A DNA stretch of 24,605 bases, from positions 1-24,605 of the IMG/VR virus record IMGVR_UViG_3300030388_001521; one strand, written 5' to 3'. The notes beneath the pieces were generated by a model that was not told where the DNA came from, made no database searches, and worked only from the letters and a program-made list of their open reading frames with translations. The stretch is from a virus. Positions 7,822-14,644 of this stretch are shown one piece after another (positions within the stretch are counted from its first letter, which is position 1; every line of letters starts with the position of its first letter). The translations under genes and the position numbers were made by a program.

Positions 7822-9018
7822 ATGGCAGTAGGAACATATTATTTTGACACCGCAACTTTTGCAAACGCAACTACGGTTTATACTGACTTAGCTTTAACTT
7901 TGGTTGCCCCAAACGGATTTTATTCTGATGACACTATAGTTAGAGAGCAAATTAATGGACAGCTGCAAGTAGCGGAAACTTGTGACTGTGCCGGCATGCC
8001 GGTGTCACCATCAATATTTACTGTTACTCAAAACGTATCGAATGGAATTACGGGGGTTTTAGGGGTAGATTATACTTTAAGTGGAAATGGATATGATGGA
8101 GCTAATCCAGCAGGACCACTTACTCAGTCTGGCCCAGAATTAACTTTGTACTCATTTATAATTGACGCTACCCCCGCCGCGGGGTTGCAGTTTTCAGTAG
8201 GGGCTCCCTTTAGCGCTACCAACCCAAATGGTTCAATTCCTGCTTCGGACACAACCGTAACAAATACCCTTGCGGGAACTATTGAGCCTATTCCAACGCC
8301 GGTCGTTTCTAGTTTTTATTACAGGCTAACTCCGTGTTTCCCTTGTGACACAAACGAATACAGATATATAGGTCCGGATACAGTAGGGCCTGGAGATCAG
8401 CAACGATTTTTAGATCCTAATTCTGGATGTTATTACAAATATGTTCCAGGAGGCTTTACAAACCCTCCTGCGGTGTTTATAAACGAAGATCTACTAATTA
8501 ATGCTGAATCAATCCCAGGAGAGTTTGGCTGTCCTGTGGTAACAAGTCTTAATTATTATGTTGTAAGAAGTTGTGCAACAAACGAGAATTATGTAATGGA
8601 GACAGAGGAGACCTACGCTCTTAATACTAGAATATCTTATGATCAAGATTTATATATAGTGGTGGGTAACGCTAATGGTCTAGGTGGAGGTTATACAACT
8701 CTTCCGACGTCTCCTTGTGTTGATGAGCAAAACAGAGCAGATGGTGACCCTGGATTTACTGGATGTGCAACAGACTGTGGTGGATCTCAATACTTACGTT
8801 TAGCAGAGTGTACGACAGGAATTCAGCCTATAACACAATCCTTAAATACAGCAGGTTTTTGGTATGCTCTAGGCTTTGCAGTGAACGACTATGTTTATGC
8901 GCCAGAAACTCAAAAATGTTATCAAATTACCTCTGAAACTACTGATCGTATTGAAATTATTGATTTGACAGGAATGAATATAATCGCAAGTTGTAGCCAG
9001 TGTACTGGGGATGATTAA
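7822..9018 (+). CDS. Cysteine-repeat tail protein (putative appendage or receptor-binding)
   Basis: The protein is 398 residues, starting 12 bases after the muzzle gene behind an A-rich tract with no Shine-Dalgarno. The N-terminus (AVGTYYFDTATFANATTVY) resembles short phage tail proteins that follow the stabilisation gene in Bacteroidetes phages. Residues 164-398 contain three imperfect repeats of 79 residues, anchored by C172, C251 and C330. Each opens with an aromatic/Arg strand (FYYRLTPC, YYVVRSC, YLRLAEC) and closes near another Cys or Cys pair. The protein has 14 cysteines in total, unusual for a cytoplasmically made phage protein, so disulfides or metal binding after release are possible. 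I place it as an external tail appendage by context and composition; receptor binding is inference. Confidence 0.6.
   Translation: MAVGTYYFDTATFANATTVYTDLALTLVAPNGFYSDDTIVREQINGQLQVAETCDCAGMPVSPSIFTVTQNVSNGITGVLGVDYTLSGNGYDGANPAGPLTQSGPELTLYSFIIDATPAAGLQFSVGAPFSATNPNGSIPASDTTVTNTLAGTIEPIPTPVVSSFYYRLTPCFPCDTNEYRYIGPDTVGPGDQQRFLDPNSGCYYKYVPGGFTNPPAVFINEDLLINAESIPGEFGCPVVTSLNYYVVRSCATNENYVMETEETYALNTRISYDQDLYIVVGNANGLGGGYTTLPTSPCVDEQNRADGDPGFTGCATDCGGSQYLRLAECTTGIQPITQSLNTAGFWYALGFAVNDYVYAPETQKCYQITSETTDRIEIIDLTGMNIIASCSQCTGDD
8311..9015 (+). repeat. Three 79-residue cysteine-anchored protein repeats
   Basis: Repeat units cover residues 164-242, 243-321 and 322-398 of the tail protein. The first Cys of each unit (C172, C251, C330) is spaced exactly 79 residues apart. 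Later Cys in each unit (C203/C237, C299/C315/C319, C366/C391/C394) are spaced less regularly. At the nucleotide level the copies have diverged too far to be obvious direct repeats. Confidence 0.7.
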
Positions 9019-9063
9019 CCCCTAAGCGTTATAAAATAAAAAAATTAAATTTAATCAAATCAA

Positions 9064-10275
9064 ATGGAATCTATATTTATACAAATTGCTAGCTATCGCG
9101 ACCCTGAGCTTATACCCACTATTGATGACTTACTTGCTAATGCTGACAATCCAGAGAGCCTAACAATATGCATTGCTCATCAACACAGTAAAGAGGATGC
9201 ATGGGATACTCTAGAAAAGTACGCGCTGGATGGACGGTTTATAATTATAGACATACCACACTTAGAATCACAAGGTGCTTGCTGGGCAAGAAATCAAATA
9301 CAACAACACTATAATGGGGAAACATATACATTGCAGCTAGACTCACATCATAGGTTTGTAAAAGGTTGGGATACTTTGTCTATCAATATGTTAAAAGATT
9401 TACAATCAAAAGGATATAAAAAACCCATGCTTACTGGTTATATTCCTTCGTATAATCCAAAAAAAGACCCAGAGGATAGACATCAAGTCCCGTGGGGTAT
9501 GTTGTTTGACAAATTCATTGATGAGGGTATTGTTTTTTTTAAACCTTATCACGTTAACGATTTACCCGCTAATCCTATTAAAGCAAGATTTTATTCTGCA
9601 CATTTTGCATTTACTTTAGGGGAATTTAGCACTGAAGTACAACACGATCCTTTGCTATATTTTCATGGAGAAGAAATAACTATAAGCGTTAGGGCCTTTA
9701 CACACGGTTACGATTTGTTTCACCCTCATAAGGTTATAGCTTGGCATGAATACACAAGGGAGGGAAGAACAAAACATTGGAACGATGACCTAAGTTGGTC
9801 TCATAAAAACATAGTGTCACATACAAGAACTAAAACTTTACTCGGGGTAGACGGTCTCGTTTGTACACCGTGTAACGCTAAAAGTTTTGAAAAATATAAT
9901 GTAGGGACTCAACGAACAATAAGTGATTATGAACTATACGCCGGTATACGGTTTAAAGATAGGGCAGTTACGCAGGCTTGTAAGAACAATGATCCACCTC
10001 CGGGAAATTTAACAGATAGGTATCTGACAAAGTTTAATTATTCTTTTACTTTTAATGCGAGCAGTTTTACTAAACAAGATTATGAATTTGCAGCGCTGAT
10101 ACTACAAGATAATAAGGGCAAAGAAGTATATAGAAAAGACTACTTTTATTTTACATCTATCTTAGACAGCCCAACATTTAAGATTAATGAAAACATAGTT
10201 ACACCTTATAAATGGATTATATGGAGCTACTCAAAAACTAATGGCTGGGCTGAACGGATCGAAGGTTTGATATAA
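9064..10275 (+). CDS. GlcNAc-transferase-like glycosyltransferase (GT60-like)
   Basis: The protein is 403 residues. Residues 1-70 read as the nucleotide-sugar fold of the family Pfam names Glycosyltransferase (GlcNAc): IFIQIASYRDPELIPTI, then HLESQGACWARNQIQ. The metal/sugar-nucleotide motif is LDSHHRF at 92-98, a DxH variant of DxD. HGEE at 201-204 and AWHEY near 226 are further family landmarks. Residues about 280-403 form an extra C-terminal domain I do not recognise. Family members add GlcNAc-type sugars to protein; the eukaryotic prototype modifies hydroxyproline on Skp1. The gene lies between a tail protein and a Pro/Thr-rich virion-type protein, after a 45-base A/T-rich gap, so a virion or host-surface substrate is likely. 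The acceptor is unknown. No membrane segment or signal peptide is seen, so it should act in the cytoplasm. Confidence 0.85.
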   Translation: MESIFIQIASYRDPELIPTIDDLLANADNPESLTICIAHQHSKEDAWDTLEKYALDGRFIIIDIPHLESQGACWARNQIQQHYNGETYTLQLDSHHRFVKGWDTLSINMLKDLQSKGYKKPMLTGYIPSYNPKKDPEDRHQVPWGMLFDKFIDEGIVFFKPYHVNDLPANPIKARFYSAHFAFTLGEFSTEVQHDPLLYFHGEEITISVRAFTHGYDLFHPHKVIAWHEYTREGRTKHWNDDLSWSHKNIVSHTRTKTLLGVDGLVCTPCNAKSFEKYNVGTQRTISDYELYAGIRFKDRAVTQACKNNDPPPGNLTDRYLTKFNYSFTFNASSFTKQDYEFAALILQDNKGKEVYRKDYFYFTSILDSPTFKINENIVTPYKWIIWSYSKTNGWAERIEGLI

Positions 10276-10297
10276 AAACTAACTAAAAAAAAAATTG

Positions 10298-10305
10298 TAA
10301 TTTTG
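10298..10305 (+). promoter_or_regulatory. TAnnTTTG -7 promoter element before the Pro/Thr-hinge gene
   Basis: TAATTTTG ends 5 bases before the ATG at 10311, preceded by a ten-base A-tract (10285-10294). No TTTG lies at the ideal distance for a -33 element; the nearest, at 10266-10269, is 28 bases away. If active, transcription would start at or next to the ATG, giving a leaderless message. The motif alone is expected by chance every 1-2 kb in such AT-rich DNA, so the location is the evidence. Confidence 0.5.
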
Positions 10306-10310
10306 CATCT

Positions 10311-11756
10311 ATGAGCGTATTAACATTCTGCGGGCAAACAGTTACAACAGGTCAAAATACTGGACAGACAATGGGTGGTCAAGCAGCGCCATCTGGATGG
10401 GGCAAAGGCGTTTTAACGGTTGCTAACATAACAACAATCACTTTGCCTTGTGATTTAATTATCGACGATGTAAATAGACCTTTTGTTCAGGCTAACTATG
10501 CTTCTTCTGGGTCTCAAGCTGATACTATTGGAATAATGGGTTATATAGCTGAGACTTCCGGAGGTGTAGTAGTAAGTTTTGTGCCTAGATTCGTTATACA
10601 AACTCCAGGTGTTAGCGCAGTAGCTGATTTTCTAAATCCTGTAGTAAAAGTTTTAACTACTGGAATTATTACTGCTGGCAATATTTTACGTGCTGGAGAC
10701 TATACAATTGTAACTCTAACGCCAGTTGGACTTGACAGGAGCAACCCTTACGATAATGTAGCAGCTGGGACTGGGTTTATCTGTTTAAGAGGAACCTGTG
10801 TAACACCTACAGTAACTCCTGTCGTACCTTTAGTGCCTACGCCAATACCGTCAGTTACTCCCTCACCTGGTCCTGCACCCACGCCTTTTCCGGTTCCTAC
10901 ACCTAGGCCTGCGCCGATTCTTCCAAATCCTGTTCCTACTCCACTTATACCTCAAAGTGCTCAATACACTTTATCATACAGCGAAAACTCTAAGGGGTGG
11001 CCTTCTTTTTATTCATATAACCCTGACTACATGGTGGGGATGAATAATTATTTTTATACATTTTCACAAGGGAACTTATACAGACATAACACTAATGATT
11101 TAAGAAATAATTTTTATGACGTACAGTATAACTCTACTGTAACCAGTGTAATAAATGAGCTACCTATTACAACTAAAATATTTCAAACAATTAATTTGCA
11201 GTCAGACGAACCGTGGACAGTTACACTTAATACAGACCTACAAAATAACGGGTTTATCAGTAATGAGTGGTTTGAACTTAAGGAAGGATCTTGGTATGCA
11301 GCTGTGAAGAACACAACAATCTCACCTACAGTCATATCAAATTTTGCTTCAAGAGCTATTAATGGGATAGGACGAGCAGATAATTACTTTGGTCTACCAT
11401 CAACACGACAGTTTGATTTTATTTCTAATCCAAGTTTTAGTATCGGATCTATATTGAGTATAGGAGATTTTTTATATTACAACAACGAACTAACCAATAC
11501 TCCAATGCTAGCTGGACAAGTTATACAGATTAACATTAACTTAATGTTAAATATAAACAACATAGTAGTAGACGCTAGTATAGATGGCGCAAGTTCTCCT
11601 GACGTCTTAAATCCTTACGTTATAGGTGTTAAAAACGATACGGCGGAGTCTTATGGGTTACTAGGGCATTTCTGTAGATTTACAATAGAAAATATTGGGC
11701 CATCACCAACGGAGCTCTTTGCTGTACAAGCTGAGCTAATGAAAAGCTATCCATAA
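10311..11756 (+). CDS. Virion-type protein with Pro/Thr-rich hinge
   Basis: The protein is 481 residues in three parts. Residues 1-163 are a Gly/Thr-rich beta-like domain (MSVLTFCGQTVTTGQNTG onward). Residues 165-215 are a low-complexity hinge with 21 prolines alternating with Thr, Val, Ser and Ala. Residues 216-481 start with KGWPSFYSYNPDYMVGMNN, FYTFSQGNLYRHN and RNNFYDVQY, a motif series seen in structural or tail proteins of Bacteroidetes phages. The hinge resembles linkers of secreted cell-surface proteins and suggests two domains held apart on the virion surface. It is directly downstream of the glycosyltransferase and has its own candidate -7 element. A tail fibre or appendage is my best reading; I cannot assign a receptor or enzyme activity. 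Confidence 0.6.
   Translation: MSVLTFCGQTVTTGQNTGQTMGGQAAPSGWGKGVLTVANITTITLPCDLIIDDVNRPFVQANYASSGSQADTIGIMGYIAETSGGVVVSFVPRFVIQTPGVSAVADFLNPVVKVLTTGIITAGNILRAGDYTIVTLTPVGLDRSNPYDNVAAGTGFICLRGTCVTPTVTPVVPLVPTPIPSVTPSPGPAPTPFPVPTPRPAPILPNPVPTPLIPQSAQYTLSYSENSKGWPSFYSYNPDYMVGMNNYFYTFSQGNLYRHNTNDLRNNFYDVQYNSTVTSVINELPITTKIFQTINLQSDEPWTVTLNTDLQNNGFISNEWFELKEGSWYAAVKNTTISPTVISNFASRAINGIGRADNYFGLPSTRQFDFISNPSFSIGSILSIGDFLYYNNELTNTPMLAGQVIQININLMLNINNIVVDASIDGASSPDVLNPYVIGVKNDTAESYGLLGHFCRFTIENIGPSPTELFAVQAELMKSYP
10803..10955 (+). other. Pro/Thr-rich hinge (51 residues, 21 Pro)
   Basis: Residues 165-215 of the 481-residue protein alternate proline with Thr, Val, Ser, Ala and Phe, with almost no charged residues (one Arg). 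It includes runs such as VPTPIPSVTPSPGPAPTP. This composition is typical of extended, protease-resistant and often O-glycosylated linkers. It is flanked on both sides by folded-looking domains. Confidence 0.85.
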
Positions 11757-11763
11757 AAATTAG

Positions 11764-11771
11764 TATCTTTG
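11764..11771 (+). promoter_or_regulatory. TAnnTTTG -7 promoter element before the GNAT gene
   Basis: TATCTTTG ends 7 bases before the ATG at 11779, in the 22-base gap after the preceding stop. It is the same octamer found at 135-142. No convincing -33 TTG is present at 17-23 bases upstream. Transcription would begin within a base or two of the start codon. Confidence 0.5.
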
Positions 11772-11778
11772 TTAGTGT

Positions 11779-12189
11779 ATGGAGTTTAATATTCGTAAAC
11801 TAAATTCTACTGACTACGATAGCGTATTAGTAGGTTGGTGGAAAGACTGGGGATGGGAGCCTCCTGCTAAAGATTTTTTACCAGATAATGGTGAAGGAGG
11901 TTTAATAGTATTAGATGGAGACGTTCCTGTTTGTGCGGGATTTATTTATATAACTAATTCAAAAGTAGCCTGGGTAAACTGGATTATTTCTGACAAAAGT
12001 TTTGAGAATAAAGAAAATAGAAATAAAGCTATCGAAGTATTGTTAAAAAAGTTAGTGTCAATGGCTGTTAAAAATAAAAACTCTTATGTGTTTGCTAGCA
12101 ATAACAACCTATCTTTAATTCAAAGGTTTGTAAATATAGGTTTTACTAAAGGATGTGAGAATACAACGGAAATAATATTTAAGATTTAA
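11779..12189 (+). CDS. GNAT-family N-acetyltransferase
   Basis: The protein is 136 residues, somewhat shorter than a typical GNAT. The opening (FNIRKLNSTDYDSVLVGWWK, then PPAKDFLPDNGEGGLIVLDG) and VPVCAGFIYITNSKVAWVNW match a small acetyltransferase-like family often found in phage structural regions. The later part has a helix (NRNKAIEVLLKKLV) and a C-terminal strand/helix with LIQRFVNIGFTKG, as in the GNAT acetyl-CoA fold. The usual acetyl-CoA loop (QxxGxG/A) is not clearly present; NRNKA sits where it should be, so catalysis is uncertain. The gene is placed between appendage and ejection-protein genes with its own candidate promoter, which suggests an accessory cargo gene. Substrate unknown. 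Confidence 0.7.
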   Translation: MEFNIRKLNSTDYDSVLVGWWKDWGWEPPAKDFLPDNGEGGLIVLDGDVPVCAGFIYITNSKVAWVNWIISDKSFENKENRNKAIEVLLKKLVSMAVKNKNSYVFASNNNLSLIQRFVNIGFTKGCENTTEIIFKI

Positions 12190-12192
12190 AAT

Positions 12193-12966
12193 ATGGGACT
12201 TGAAACAGCAGCAGTATTAGGAATAGGAAAAGCAGTTGGAGCGATTGGAGGCGCGGTCGGCAGTTTTGCTCAAGCCGGAAAGCAAAAAAGAAGGCAAATG
12301 GACGCGGAAAGAGCTGCAGCAAAATCAATGGCTGAAGCTAAATCTAAGCTTAATGAAAACTTTTACGAAGGAATGTCTGTTCAAAAAGAACCTTATGAAT
12401 TAGAAAGAGAAGCATCGCTAGCAGGCTTAGGACAAATAGTCCAAGCTGGACAAGCAGGGGAGAGAGGCGTAGGCGCTATAGCGGGAAGAGCAGCTCTATA
12501 CAACCAAAACCAGCAAGCTCAAACTAGAACAGCTATGGGTAATGAGATGCAAAATCTTGATAAGTTAGTCGCTGATGAAGATGCGAGGTTGAATAATGCA
12601 AAAATTAATTTGGATTTAGCAGAGGCGCAAGGGCAGCAACAGATTGCAGCCGATGCAAGAGCAGCAAGATCAGCCGCTCTTCAGCAAGGTGTTGGAGGAT
12701 TAGGAAACGCTTTAACGGCTGGATTAACTGTGCCAGGGCTTTATGGAGCTGGAGACGGCGGCGCAGACATTTTCAATTCGGTCACGCAAAGGCAGATACC
12801 CAAAGGTTTTGCAGCGCTAACTGATAAAGGAATACAGGGTTTAGGAACATTTAAATCTATCATTAATCCTGAAACAACAAACCTATTTGGGGTAAACACA
12901 AACACAATAACACCATCTGTAGGGTTACCAAACACATGGCAAGAATTTAATTCTAAGCCAAACTAA
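12193..12966 (+). CDS. Small internal virion protein (T7 gp14-like by position and composition)
   Basis: The protein is 257 residues, 3 bases after the GNAT stop. Residues 1-30 are a glycine-zipper-like hydrophobic helix (ETAAVLGIGKAVGAIGGAVG). A basic/Ala-rich helical stretch follows (KQKRRQMDAERAAAKSMAEA), then long Gln/Ala-rich helices to about residue 165. A second Gly-rich hydrophobic segment (GVGGLGNALTAGLTVPG) lies at about 165-182. This is the pattern of the smallest podoviral ejection protein, thought to insert into the outer membrane when DNA is delivered. It heads a run of three genes of rising size, as gp14-gp15-gp16 do in T7. There is no enzyme motif. The role is inferred from composition and order rather than clear homology. 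Confidence 0.65.
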   Translation: MGLETAAVLGIGKAVGAIGGAVGSFAQAGKQKRRQMDAERAAAKSMAEAKSKLNENFYEGMSVQKEPYELEREASLAGLGQIVQAGQAGERGVGAIAGRAALYNQNQQAQTRTAMGNEMQNLDKLVADEDARLNNAKINLDLAEAQGQQQIAADARAARSAALQQGVGGLGNALTAGLTVPGLYGAGDGGADIFNSVTQRQIPKGFAALTDKGIQGLGTFKSIINPETTNLFGVNTNTITPSVGLPNTWQEFNSKPN

Positions 12967-12976
12967 TAAATATAAT

Positions 12977-14641
12977 ATGGCAACAGGGTACGGTTACGTA
13001 AAAGATTCAAAGCCTTTACAAATAGATTGGCAGAGTGTAGGTGAGAAGATGAGTCTAAGTATTGATGCTGAAGTAAAAGATCGTCAATCAAGAAAAGATA
13101 AAATTAATGAAAGTCTTGCTAAATACAACAAAGATTTATTAAACCAACCTCAAGGAACCAACGCGGAGTCTAATAGATTTATGAGCGACTTCTCTTCAGA
13201 TGCAGGAAATGCAATGCGAGAAGCAAAACGTCTTTTAAGAGGTGGCAACATGTCGGAAAGAGACTTTTATAAGTTCCGCGCTAACGCCACTCAAGGAACC
13301 GATTTAATGTTTGAGGCAGGTAAAAAATTTAATGCAGGGTACGATGAAGCAATGAAAAGGTTTGAGTCGGGAGAGAGTCAGGCTAAAGAAAACTTTATGC
13401 GTCAACAAACAGAAGGTTATTTAAACTTTGCGAACAACGGTGCTTACATTAATCCTCTTACTGGAGAAGTAAATGTAGCTAGAAGAGATAAAGAAACAGG
13501 AGAAATATCAACAGATCCAAATGATTTCGCCAATGCCTCCGAACTTGTACAACAAGCTACACGTCAATATAATAGTTTTAATGTAACTCAATCTATTAAG
13601 GGCGCAGTAGATGGGTTAGCGACAACCTTAGTGACGGAAGGAGACGGGAGATCTGTAAAGCAGTTATTTCAAGCCATGAACTCAGACCCTAAAGCGCAAG
13701 CCCTTCTAGATAAAGCCAAAGCAGATATGATTGCTTCGTTTACGGTAAACCCTGATAATGTTTCTAGTATTCTTACTGGTAACCTAGGAGGGTACGATTT
13801 TACCTATAGTGAAGAGGAAGCTGCGAAAGATGATAGTTTAATATTATTAAACCCTGATGGTACAAATAATTTTGAATCTACAAATGGTAAAAAGCAAAAG
13901 TTGAGAGCTGAAGAATTTATGCAAGCGCAATTTGAAGCAGCCCTAGGTGGAGAAACAAAAGAGAGACAGGAATTAACAGAGATTCAAAAGGTAAACACGA
14001 ATCAAAGCCAGCAACAAATAAATCAGGCGCAGCAAAGAATAGACAACGCTGAAACACAAAATGTAGTAGATAATCAATTGAAAGGCGTGGCTAGCGTTCA
14101 AGCAGACCTAAGAATACTCGAGACCGAGAGGAAAAATAGAGAAGCTGAAAGGATAGCACTATTAAAAATAGACCAAAACAAACGCAAGGGGTCAGTAATT
14201 TTCGCTGATCCTGCTGCAGCATTTGAAGACTATATAAAGGCAGATGATATTGTTAAAGTTGGTTTATTTTCTAAAGACATTGATGAATCAATATTCAGTC
14301 CTAACACGGTAGCAACTAAGGAAATAATACAACCTTTAGTTAAAAAATTTGGAGACTTAGGGTTCTCTTTTACTTTAAACAACACACAAGACTTTTTTAC
14401 AATTGTGGGTCCTAGCGGTGGAGAAGGTTTAAGAATAGATTATGATGAAGATGAAAATGATGCTGGAGAGTCATATCAAAAAATGATGACCTATATAAGG
14501 GGTGAATTTAAAGATGATGAGTCTTTAGTGTCTAAATACAGCATAATTGGCTATGATCCTTATGGTCCAGGATCTTATGATGTAGATGCATCTGGTCGGC
14601 CTACCAACCGCGGTGTTGGTGGAAAGTATAATAAAGAATAA
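12977..14641 (+). CDS. Coiled-coil internal virion protein
   Basis: The protein is 554 residues. The N-terminal third is helical and charged (SDFSSDAGNAMREAKRLL, then MSERDFYKFRANATQGTD). It is followed by a mixed region with NPLTGEVNVARRDKETGEIS. A Gln/Asn-rich coiled coil spans about 335-395 (QSQQQINQAQQRIDNAETQN), and the C-terminal domain is acidic (DYDEDENDAGESYQKMM). The family is recognisable from position and style in Bacteroidetes phages, between a short glycine-rich protein and a giant protein, and is usually called a structural or cargo protein. It probably rides inside the head or tail and is ejected with DNA. Gene spacing is 10 bases upstream and 3 bases downstream, so it is co-transcribed. 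No catalytic motif was seen. Confidence 0.6.
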   Translation: MATGYGYVKDSKPLQIDWQSVGEKMSLSIDAEVKDRQSRKDKINESLAKYNKDLLNQPQGTNAESNRFMSDFSSDAGNAMREAKRLLRGGNMSERDFYKFRANATQGTDLMFEAGKKFNAGYDEAMKRFESGESQAKENFMRQQTEGYLNFANNGAYINPLTGEVNVARRDKETGEISTDPNDFANASELVQQATRQYNSFNVTQSIKGAVDGLATTLVTEGDGRSVKQLFQAMNSDPKAQALLDKAKADMIASFTVNPDNVSSILTGNLGGYDFTYSEEEAAKDDSLILLNPDGTNNFESTNGKKQKLRAEEFMQAQFEAALGGETKERQELTEIQKVNTNQSQQQINQAQQRIDNAETQNVVDNQLKGVASVQADLRILETERKNREAERIALLKIDQNKRKGSVIFADPAAAFEDYIKADDIVKVGLFSKDIDESIFSPNTVATKEIIQPLVKKFGDLGFSFTLNNTQDFFTIVGPSGGEGLRIDYDEDENDAGESYQKMMTYIRGEFKDDESLVSKYSIIGYDPYGPGSYDVDASGRPTNRGVGGKYNKE

Positions 14642-14644
14642 AAT

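Noticed and set aside
8170-8185. ACCCC/GGGGT hairpin as a terminator
   Set aside because: It lies mid-gene with no T-run after it, so it is probably chance in a Pro/Ala-coding stretch.
9007-9022. GGGG/CCCC stem at the end of the cysteine-repeat gene as a terminator
   Set aside because: The stem is only four pairs with an eight-base loop and is followed by A-rich, not T-rich, sequence.
7822-11756. Diversity-generating retroelement target in the tail proteins
   Set aside because: No reverse transcriptase, no paired template/variable repeat and no C-type lectin end was seen in the window.
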